A stretch of DNA of 20,324 nucleotides from DASYSL01 sp036003365 (GTDB lineage: Bacteria; Eisenbacteria; RBG-16-71-46; DASYSL01): positions 1-20,324 of the forward strand of contig DASYSL010000181.1 in NCBI GenBank assembly GCA_036003365.1. The letters run 5' to 3'. Position numbers and translations under genes: made by a program. How positions within the stretch are numbered: position 1 is the stretch's first letter; every line of letters begins with the position of its first letter. A model generated the notes under the pieces. The model saw nothing but the letters and a program-made list of their open reading frames with translations, ran no database searches and was not told where the DNA came from. This document shows, piece by piece, positions 13,832-20,324 of the stretch.

Positions 13832-14592
13832 GCCTCGTCTGGCTGGTCCTTCCCGCGTACAACGAGGAGCGCTCGCTGCCCGCGCTGCTCGAGCGCTGCG
13901 TCCCCGTGGCCGCCGATCTCGAGCGCCAGGGCTTCGGCTTGCGCGTGGTCGTGGTCGACGACGGCAGCAAGGACGCGACCATCGCCAAGGCCAAGAGCTT
14001 CGAGGGCCGGCTCGGCATCGAAGTCGTGCCGCACGTCGTCAATCGCGGCCTGGGTGCGGCCCTGCGCACCGGCCTCGCCGCGGGCCTCGAGCGCGCCGGC
14101 GACGACGACGCCATCGCCACCATGGATGCCGACAACACGCACGATCCGGCGCTGCTCGGGCGCATGCTGCAAAAGCTGCGCGCCGGCGCCGATGTGGTGA
14201 TCGCTTCACGCTACGAGCCGGGTGGTGAGGAGGTCGGGCTCTCACCCATTCGCCGCGTGCTGTCGCGCGGCGCGAGCTTCCTTTTGACCATGGTGCTGCC
14301 GGTGAAGGGCGCGCGCGATTACACGTGTGGCTTCCGCCTGTATCGCGTCACCATGCTCAGGCGCGCCGCCGCCGCGTGGGGCGACAAGCTGGTCGAGGAG
14401 GCGGGATTCACTTGCATGGCGGAAGTTCTGCTCAAGCTCGGGCGCGGCGGTGCGCGCGTCGCCGAGGTTCCGCTCATCCTGCGCTATGACTTGAAGCAAG
14501 GCGCCAGCAAGATGAAGGTCGGGCGCACGATCGCGCGCTATTTCGCGCTCTCTTCGCGGCTCCGGCGCGGACCGCTGCCCAGAGTCGTCTAG
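13828..14592 (+). CDS. Dpm1-like GT2 glycosyltransferase (polyprenyl-phosphate sugar synthase)
   Basis: The protein has 254 residues from a TTG overlapping the epimerase stop. The frame is open upstream, but homology-like sequence begins with Leu-Pro-Ala-Tyr-Asn-Glu-Glu at residues 8-14. GT-A hallmarks are Val-Asp-Asp-Gly-Ser (43-47), the metal-binding Met-Asp-Ala-Asp (99-102), Asp-Tyr-Thr-Cys-Gly-Phe-Arg (164-170) and a terminal Gly-Ala-Ser-Lys-Met (225-229), all typical of dolichol/polyprenyl-phosphate mannose synthases. It lacks the C-terminal membrane helices of GtrB- and ArnC-type relatives, so it resembles the short Dpm1 form. It would transfer a sugar from a nucleotide donor to polyprenyl phosphate on the cytoplasmic face, supplying the lipid-linked donor that GT39/GT-C enzymes such as those in this window need. 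Which sugar is not evident. Confidence 0.87.
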   Translation: MSLVWLVLPAYNEERSLPALLERCVPVAADLERQGFGLRVVVVDDGSKDATIAKAKSFEGRLGIEVVPHVVNRGLGAALRTGLAAGLERAGDDDAIATMDADNTHDPALLGRMLQKLRAGADVVIASRYEPGGEEVGLSPIRRVLSRGASFLLTMVLPVKGARDYTCGFRLYRVTMLRRAAAAWGDKLVEEAGFTCMAEVLLKLGRGGARVAEVPLILRYDLKQGASKMKVGRTIARYFALSSRLRRGPLPRVV

Positions 14593-14642
14593 CTTGGCTT
14601 GAGTTCGATCCGGGTAATCGCGAAAAGGGGAGCGTAGCCGCC

Positions 14643-15950
14643 ATGCCCAGATCTCGTGACATCCGAGCCACGCGGGTCGGCCCTAAGTCGACATCGGAGC
14701 CCACGTCGCGATCCGAAGTTTGGAAGGTGCTCCTTCTTGTCTCCATTCCGCCCATTCTGGCTGCAATGGGCGGACTCTCGTTTGGGCTCGACTTCGACGA
14801 GCCGGACCATTTGGCGACCATCGAGCTCATTCGGCAAGCGCACTTTCATTTCAGCATCAGGGACATGCCGAGTGCCACCTCGCCTCTCTTTTTGATCCTC
14901 GCGAGTCTTGTTTCGCTGCCTTTTCGGGAGCTTTCCGTTCCGGTGTTGCGCTCCTTCGTATGCATTCTCGGCTCGGTGAGCCTGTTTGCGATTTACCGAA
15001 CTCTCGTGGCGAAGCGAGCGCCGTCTCCGTGGATCACGTGCGTTCTACTCTCGGTTCACCCAGATTATCTTTGGTATTGCTTCATGCTGATGACGGAGAT
15101 CCCCTCGTTGCTCTGGGGAGTGCTGGCTCTGCGCGTGTTGTCCGCCGGAAGATTGTCGGGAGCGCGGCGCGTCATCGGCGGAGTCCTTTGCGCGGCCAGC
15201 GTCTGGACTCGTCAGCTTTGGCTTTTCCTGCCTGTCTCGCTCGCGCTGACGAAGCTTCCATGGGGGCGCGCGTTGCCTGCGCTCTCGGGTGAACGCAAGC
15301 TTTTTTGGAGCGGTATTGTAGGCGTTGCCCTGTCCATCCCGCTGTTTCTGATTTGGGGAGGCTTTTCACCTCCCATCCGCTATGCGACTCCGCACGACCT
15401 GCGCCTCACGTTGGCGCAGCCTGCCTTGGGTCTTCTCTTGATGGGCGCCTATTTTCCGGTCCTTGCATTGGGGATGCGCTGGACATGGAAGAATGGGCTC
15501 GTGTTCTTGCTCGCCTGTGTCGCGGCCCTCTTCGCTCCAGCAGACTTCGTTCAGTCCTGGAGAAAGGGGGAAGCGATCGTCAATCCCATGGGGCCTATCG
15601 TCCGCGCTCTCCTCGTCCTTGGAAAGTTCGTTCCCGCGATCGTGATCTTTCTTCTCGTCATCGGGCTCATTGGGCTCGGTGCCGTCGTGCTGATGCGGAT
15701 GTTGCAGGCCGCGCGATCCGCCGAGTATTCGTCGATCCTCGTTCTCGCGATGTCGGTCCTGACACTCCAATTGCTCTTTGTGCATCCCGCTTGGGAGCGC
15801 TATTGGATGGCGTTCGTCCTGATGGCCGTGGTTCTCGCCGAGAGAACCGTCGCGGTCTCGGGCTCTGGGCGCGCCGTCCGCTACGTGATGCGAGGTCAGC
15901 TGCTATTCATGGGGGTGGGCTATTACGTCTACCAGCGGCTGACGAGCTAA
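14643..15950 (+). CDS. Multi-spanning GT-C-like membrane protein
   Basis: The protein has 435 residues. GGGGAG at 14627-14632 gives a reasonable ribosome binding site. About ten hydrophobic helices cover nearly the whole length from residue 27. After the first helix the loop contains Leu-Asp-Phe-Asp-Glu-Pro-Asp-His (Asp52-Glu53), the Asp-Glu motif expected in GT39-like catalytic loops. It is separated from the Dpm1-like gene by 50 bases on the same strand, so it is a plausible user of the polyprenyl-phosphate sugar made by that enzyme. It lacks the large soluble C-terminal domain seen in the other GT-C-like proteins here. By eye, codon use is richer in A/T at third positions than in the preceding two genes. 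Its stop overlaps the converging gene's stop by four bases. Confidence 0.65.
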   Translation: MPRSRDIRATRVGPKSTSEPTSRSEVWKVLLLVSIPPILAAMGGLSFGLDFDEPDHLATIELIRQAHFHFSIRDMPSATSPLFLILASLVSLPFRELSVPVLRSFVCILGSVSLFAIYRTLVAKRAPSPWITCVLLSVHPDYLWYCFMLMTEIPSLLWGVLALRVLSAGRLSGARRVIGGVLCAASVWTRQLWLFLPVSLALTKLPWGRALPALSGERKLFWSGIVGVALSIPLFLIWGGFSPPIRYATPHDLRLTLAQPALGLLLMGAYFPVLALGMRWTWKNGLVFLLACVAALFAPADFVQSWRKGEAIVNPMGPIVRALLVLGKFVPAIVIFLLVIGLIGLGAVVLMRMLQAARSAEYSSILVLAMSVLTLQLLFVHPAWERYWMAFVLMAVVLAERTVAVSGSGRAVRYVMRGQLLFMGVGYYVYQRLTS

Positions 15951-17455
15951 CGTGACGAAGGAGTGAGTCGAACGCTTGCGGGAATCGGGTAAGAATCGAT
16001 CGGCTCTACTCCACGGGGCACGAATACTGGCATGCTGTCGAGGCTTCCTGATGCATACGCCTTCTCGAGCGCGCGCCTCGTCGGTGGGGGATCGCCTTCG
16101 AGAAAGACAAACCTTCTTCCGTCTGACTTGAGATCTACCCAAAGCGCGCCCTCGTCGGCGCGCGACGTATAACGGTAAGAGGCACTCCGCGAGAGAACCT
16201 CCCACTCCATCCGGTAAGGCGCAGGGGCCACGATGAGCACCGAGGAGCCCGGATAGGTTGCGATGAGTTTCGCTTCTCGAATTTCCTCCCGCACGGCTCC
16301 CTCAGCCGTGGCTTGGTGATGGAACCAATCGCCAATCGGGGCGCGGGTGCTCCAGCGGCGTTCGCCCGGAACGGCTCGATAGGTCCACGGATATCGAGCG
16401 ACGATGGGCCCATAGAGGGCGGCCGCGGCGATTTGATTGACGACGACCAGGGCGATCGCCACGACGACCGCGCTTCGGACCTTGCGAGATCCCAGCCACA
16501 CCGCGACGGGTACCAGCGCCATGCCGTATGCGACGAGCCACTGCCGGAAGGGACCCTCCACCGGCAGCCACCACATCGCCTCTGGCACCACCACGGCGGC
16601 CGCAAGCAGTAGCGGACCGTATGTCGCCGAGAAGAGGCAGGCTAGGAATCCAGCTGCGATCGCCAATCCAATGACCGGCCCGGCGCCAAGGAGGGCGACT
16701 GCCGCCTTCTTGATGACCGTGCGAAGTTGAAAGTCGAAGACAGCGCCTACCTGAGCGGCAACCGCACCGCCGCGTCCTCCCACCAATTCGTGAACCGCCA
16801 CCGCAACGGAGAGAGCGGCGAAAGCGACAACGGCCACGCCCAGAAGGAGGCTCCGTCGGTTGCGTAATTGCAGCCAGGCCACAGAGGGAAACGCGAATCC
16901 CGCCAGCAAGAGATCGGCCCGCACGAGACACGCGGCCGTGTAAACGAAGAAAGCACACGCACGCCAAGTCACGTGTCTGCTCGTAAAGCAACGCAGGGAG
17001 ATCAGGAACAAGGCGAAAGCGAGCGGCGTGGGATGACCGAACGTATTGAGCTCCCACCATCCCGGGGTGAAGAGAAGCAGGAGGCTTCCCGCGAGCGCCG
17101 CACCGCGTCCCCAGAGAGTTCCCAGCAATGAATAGAACGCAAGTTGTGCGGCAAGACCCGACACCACACCCAAGCCGTTCATGAGGGGCACGAGACGCGA
17201 AGGATCTCCGACATGCCATGGGCTCAGCACGAAAAGAAGCGCGTAATAGCCGGTCGTGAACGCGGTGCCATAGAGCCGCACGCCATGGAACCAGGTGCCT
17301 TCGCGGAACGCATCCGCGACGCCGAGGGCCATCTGACTCGCATCGCCGTCGGGAAAGCCCGCCGTATGGATGAACGGAACCCGTGTCGCCAGATAGAGAA
17401 CGATGAGAAGGACATAGTCGAGGGTGTGCGTTCGTTTCTGTGGAGAGTTTGTCAC
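15947..17455 (-). CDS. GT-C-like membrane protein, last gene of the minus-strand glycan operon
   Basis: The protein has 502 residues from a GTG that overlaps the preceding stop as GTGA, so it is translationally coupled to the paralog upstream. About ten hydrophobic helices (about 12-350) are followed by a soluble tail of about 140 residues. The first loop contains Thr-Arg-Val-Pro-Phe then Phe-Pro-Asp-Gly-Asp (Asp36 and Asp38), matching the spacing of the acidic pair in the two paralogs at 8914-10323 and 17452-18849. This is therefore a more distant member of the same family. A role in sugar transfer from a lipid donor is inferred. The acceptor is unknown. Confidence 0.65.
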   Translation of the reverse strand: MTNSPQKRTHTLDYVLLIVLYLATRVPFIHTAGFPDGDASQMALGVADAFREGTWFHGVRLYGTAFTTGYYALLFVLSPWHVGDPSRLVPLMNGLGVVSGLAAQLAFYSLLGTLWGRGAALAGSLLLLFTPGWWELNTFGHPTPLAFALFLISLRCFTSRHVTWRACAFFVYTAACLVRADLLLAGFAFPSVAWLQLRNRRSLLLGVAVVAFAALSVAVAVHELVGGRGGAVAAQVGAVFDFQLRTVIKKAAVALLGAGPVIGLAIAAGFLACLFSATYGPLLLAAAVVVPEAMWWLPVEGPFRQWLVAYGMALVPVAVWLGSRKVRSAVVVAIALVVVNQIAAAALYGPIVARYPWTYRAVPGERRWSTRAPIGDWFHHQATAEGAVREEIREAKLIATYPGSSVLIVAPAPYRMEWEVLSRSASYRYTSRADEGALWVDLKSDGRRFVFLEGDPPPTRRALEKAYASGSLDSMPVFVPRGVEPIDSYPIPASVRLTPSSR

Positions 17456-18849
17456 GGCGTCGGCTCGTAAGGGAGGGGCCGAGCTCCAATGGAAGCGAGG
17501 TCTACATGCTCGTAGTACAAACTGCCTGCCTCGGTGCCGGGAACGTAATAGACGGTGGTCCCGCGGCGAAGTAACGAATCAGCTTCGCCTGCACGAACGT
17601 ACTCAACCAGGCGCACGCCTTCCGGCCTTGTGTCGTGCGACATGACCTCGACCTGGGGGAGCCACGAGGCCACCACAACAGCGGCTGGCGCCTTCAAGTT
17701 GCGGATGGCCGTGACGATTCCAATACCGTTACGCATTCCGGTCTTGCGCTGGCGACGGTCGACGAAAAGGGCGCCCTCACTCGGACGAAGAATCACAAGC
17801 GGCTGCCCACCGGGAAGGGGAATTTCACCCGATCGAGCGGGGGCGCCGTCTGGACGGCCGAGATCGAGGAAGTAAGGAGATACGAGAATGCAAGCGCAGG
17901 CCGCCGCAAAGAGAGCAGGTCGAGCAAGCCGAGCCAGGACCAGGACCACGAAGGGGACGACAGGAATGAGATACGCCGGCTCGTCAGGCAAGCGCAGAAA
18001 GGCCACCAGGTAGAGGAGGATAGAGAGGACCGCGCAAGCGATCCATTCTCGATGGCTCTTTAGAACTCCCACGACGGGCCTTCCCAACAGACTCGCCACG
18101 ATAGCAACCGCTACGCCGAGTCCGCCGATCGTGCCCCACAGCTCGAGCGTCGTGTCCTGCAAGAGCCGCGAAAGCGGCGGATAGGGAGCTGGAGTGAGAG
18201 CGAAGATCTGCATTCCATGTTGGAGGAAGTTGGGAACGTACATCGCAGCACCGATCCCAAGCGAGAGGATCACGAAAGCCCCCACGCCGCCCCAGGTCTT
18301 CCGCTCATTCGCGCCCAACAAGAGCAACGGGATGAGTAGAAGCCCTGCCGTGATCCGCGAGCCGATCGCCAATCCCAGCGCGATTCCGGCAAAAACCCAC
18401 CGGCCGCTCAGCGCGAGCCAAAGCGCCGCCATGGAGAAGCAGAGGGCCCATACGTAGTCCATCGCATCCACGCTGTGGATGTAGACGATGGGCGCGAATG
18501 CCAGCGCCAGCGCAGCGAGCGCCGACCAGGCGCCCGCGCCGAGCTCGAGGCACGCCAATCCGAAAAATAGCGCGGACAGAGCGCTTGCGACGGCCGTTGC
18601 TCCGTTGAGCCCTTGCGGCCCCGTTTGCCATAGGAGCGAGCCGACCCACTCCTGCACGGGATGCCCGGGCGAGTGCGACTCGTGGTACCGGCCGGTTTCG
18701 GCAATCAGCCTCACCGCGCTCGCCGTTCGCCAGGCATCTGGATCGGCTCCATAGCCGGGAGTCAGGAAGGGAAGGCGAGAAACCAGGACGAGCCCCGAGG
18801 CAAGCACCAGCCAGAGAAAGTCACGTCCGCGCGGCCGCCGCGCCATCAC
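17452..18849 (-). CDS. GT-C-like membrane glycosyltransferase (paralog of 8914-10323)
   Basis: The protein has 465 residues if read from a GTG at 18849. The next codon is ATG (18846) and is an equally good start. About ten helices and a soluble C-terminal domain of about 130 residues follow. The first loop carries Ser-Arg-Leu-Pro-Phe and Gly-Tyr-Gly-Ala-Asp-Pro-Asp (Asp36, Asp38), then Leu-Ile-Ala-Glu-Thr-Gly and Gly-His-Pro-Val-Gln-Glu-Trp, all nearly identical to the copy at 8914-10323. The C-terminal segments (Lys/Arg-Thr-Gly-Met-Arg-Asn, and the final Tyr-Glu-Pro-Thr) also match, so the pair is homologous end to end. It lies 13 bases after the ligase/polymerase stop and overlaps the following gene, placing it in an envelope glycan operon. 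Confidence 0.72.
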   Translation of the reverse strand: MMARRPRGRDFLWLVLASGLVLVSRLPFLTPGYGADPDAWRTASAVRLIAETGRYHESHSPGHPVQEWVGSLLWQTGPQGLNGATAVASALSALFFGLACLELGAGAWSALAALALAFAPIVYIHSVDAMDYVWALCFSMAALWLALSGRWVFAGIALGLAIGSRITAGLLLIPLLLLGANERKTWGGVGAFVILSLGIGAAMYVPNFLQHGMQIFALTPAPYPPLSRLLQDTTLELWGTIGGLGVAVAIVASLLGRPVVGVLKSHREWIACAVLSILLYLVAFLRLPDEPAYLIPVVPFVVLVLARLARPALFAAACACILVSPYFLDLGRPDGAPARSGEIPLPGGQPLVILRPSEGALFVDRRQRKTGMRNGIGIVTAIRNLKAPAAVVVASWLPQVEVMSHDTRPEGVRLVEYVRAGEADSLLRRGTTVYYVPGTEAGSLYYEHVDLASIGARPLPYEPTP

Positions 18850-18862
18850 CGAGGCGCCGTGA

Positions 18863-20324
18863 TCAGGAAGAAGCGAGGGGAGAGACGGGAGCCACCGGAA
18901 GAGGCCGAAGTCGAACGGGCGAGGAGGCGGGGATCGTGGCCGGCGAGCCCTGCGCTTGCTGCTGACGCACGATGCGCCCGGTAGCGACGATCACGCCATA
19001 GAAGAGCCACACGCAATACGGATACACCGGATTGCGCAAGTACTCGATCTTGATCTGGTCGACCAAGAAGAGAACGAGCATCGCCTGCAGAGCCAGGAGG
19101 AAGGAAGCCGAGAACGAGGGATCGCGCAGCGTGGGGGCGCGCGGCAGCGTGCATCGGAGGAGCTCGAACGCCAGCCACAAGAAGGCCAGCAGCCCGATGA
19201 TGCCGACGGTGTGCCAGTAGAACAGATAGTTGTTGTGCGGCCAGAGCACCTGCTCGATGCCCTTGGTCTTGAATTCGTAATAGGGGCCGTGGCCGAAAAT
19301 GGGCTTCTGCAGGATGCGCTCCCAAGCGCCCTTCCACACGCCCACCCGCGTCTCGGGGACGAAGCCCTTGAATTCTGTCTTCTCGAAGCGGTTGAGAATG
19401 TTGCCCGAGTGCGTGTGGTTGGCGACGAAATCGAGGATGTACCATCCGGCGCCGAACACGATCGCCAGCCCGCCCAAGAGGGCGGCGAGACGAACGCGCT
19501 TGCGCACCACCCAGAGCAGATAGAGCGATGCCACGATCAGGGAGACGATGGCCCCGCGCGTCACCGTGGCGAAGAGAATGAACGTGTTGAGAACGAGGAG
19601 CGCGCCCATCCCTGTCCGCTCGAGCCAGGTGCGTGCGCGCGCGAAGACGAAGAAGAGCAGGAGCATGGACATGGCGCAGTATTCGGCCAGGAGCTCGTAG
19701 TCGAAGAAGACGCCGGCGACGCGCAGCCCCTTGATCTCGAGACCGCGCTTGCCGGCTTCGCCGGCCCACTGAGCTCCGAGGTCCAGCCATCCTGGAATGA
19801 GTGCTCGCCCGGGGAAGGCCAGCTCCCAGAGGGCGGTCAGATCGATGAGCACGGCCATGACCACGAGCGCACCCACCAGAATGCGCAGCTGTTTCTCGGT
19901 GCGCGTCAGATGGATGACCATGAAGCACACCATGATATGCGTCAGCAGGTTGAAGATATTGAACATCGCTCCCCGCAGCTCTTCCGTGCTTTCGAGCTGG
20001 GAGCAAGCGAGCAGATAAGCGCAGAAGAGCACGGCCACCGGAAGGTCGATCGACGTGCGGCCCGCGGGGCGCTCCATTTTCAACGTCAGGCGCACCAACC
20101 ACAAAATGAACAGCACCAGCACGAAGGCCAGCGTCGTGCCGCCGTAGGTCGTCGGCTTGTAGGTCGGGATGGCGAGTGCGATGAAGAGGAGCGTCGTGAA
20201 CGACGACACGCGGAGCGCCGCGAACACGAGCAGACCGGCGAGCAGGATCTGCATGGTGCGCACGTCGGGGCTCGTGATCTCGTGCGCGACCAGGAGGCTC
20301 GTGACGATGACCAGTGCGGCGACA
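18863..20324 (-). CDS. O-antigen ligase/polymerase-type membrane protein, 5'-partial
   Basis: The frame stays open to the window edge. Upstream of the GTG at 20263 it still reads as a hydrophobic helix (Val-Ala-Ala-Leu-Val-Ile-Val), so the start probably lies outside. Numbering from 20263, there are about a dozen hydrophobic segments. Val-Thr-Arg-Gly-Ala (234-238) opens a helix, then a long periplasmic loop (about 276-345) contains Arg306, Trp310 and Phe-Gly-His-Gly-Pro (323-327) and ends in Pro-His-Asn-Asn-Tyr (342-346) before the next helix. This is the layout of the Wzy_C/WaaL family, whose loop Arg and His residues handle undecaprenyl-diphosphate-linked glycan. It may ligate or polymerise the glycan; sequence alone does not decide. 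The C-terminus is a Pro/Ala-rich cytoplasmic tail. It is first of three genes on this strand. Confidence 0.8.
   Translation of the reverse strand, partial: VAALVIVTSLLVAHEITSPDVRTMQILLAGLLVFAALRVSSFTTLLFIALAIPTYKPTTYGGTTLAFVLVLFILWLVRLTLKMERPAGRTSIDLPVAVLFCAYLLACSQLESTEELRGAMFNIFNLLTHIMVCFMVIHLTRTEKQLRILVGALVVMAVLIDLTALWELAFPGRALIPGWLDLGAQWAGEAGKRGLEIKGLRVAGVFFDYELLAEYCAMSMLLLFFVFARARTWLERTGMGALLVLNTFILFATVTRGAIVSLIVASLYLLWVVRKRVRLAALLGGLAIVFGAGWYILDFVANHTHSGNILNRFEKTEFKGFVPETRVGVWKGAWERILQKPIFGHGPYYEFKTKGIEQVLWPHNNYLFYWHTVGIIGLLAFLWLAFELLRCTLPRAPTLRDPSFSASFLLALQAMLVLFLVDQIKIEYLRNPVYPYCVWLFYGVIVATGRIVRQQQAQGSPATIPASSPVRLRPLPVAPVSPLASS

Overview
This is a GC-rich bacterial chromosome segment, densely packed with genes. 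It has no mobile elements, no CRISPR array and no RNA gene that I can recognise. The organism is probably Gram-negative: there is an efflux-type periplasmic adaptor, an O-antigen ligase/polymerase-type protein, and a secreted protein with a C-terminal FlgD-like Ig/sorting-type domain. That last domain, with the overall composition, suggests an uncultured FCB-type lineage (for example Eisenbacteria- or Gemmatimonadota-like). This placement is an inference from style, not from a marker gene.

Layout. Positions 1-7147 (+) form a run of five closely spaced genes: two multi-spanning membrane proteins (the first a GT39-like glycosyltransferase cut by the window edge), a membrane-anchored GAF-SpoIIE (RsbU-type) serine phosphatase, a small DedA/VTT-like membrane protein and a lone HlyD/RND-type periplasmic adaptor. 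Positions 7148-7342 are a gene-free convergent junction filled with nested and repeated hairpins, one of which matches the Rex operator consensus. Positions 7343-8832 (-) hold a tightly coupled pair: a seven-bladed Asp-box propeller protein with a lysine/alanine-rich tail, and a MoaD/ThiS ubiquitin-like protein ending in Gly-Gly. Positions 8914-10323 (-) encode a GT-C-like membrane protein. Positions 10429-11378 (+) hold a minimal HExxH metallopeptidase overlapping a MutT-type Nudix hydrolase. Positions 11353-12606 (-) encode a secreted SGNH-like esterase. Positions 12713-15950 (+) hold UDP-GlcNAc 2-epimerase (wecB, apparently starting at CTG), a Dpm1-like GT2 and another GT-C-like membrane protein. 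Positions 15947-20324 (-) form an operon of an O-antigen ligase/polymerase-type protein (cut by the window edge) and two GT-C-like membrane proteins.

How it fits together. The main theme is envelope glycan synthesis. WecB supplies ManNAc-type nucleotide sugar. The Dpm1-like GT2 would make polyprenyl-phosphate-sugar donors. Up to six multi-spanning GT-C-like proteins could use such donors on the outer face of the membrane. The ligase/polymerase would join the glycan. Two of the GT-C-like proteins (8914-10323 and 17452-18849) are close paralogs on either side of the wecB-GT2 block.

The part least explained by known pathways is the propeller/ubiquitin-like pair with its basic tail, together with the hairpin array beyond its 3' end. 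I saw no clear-cut undescribed defence or mobile system.
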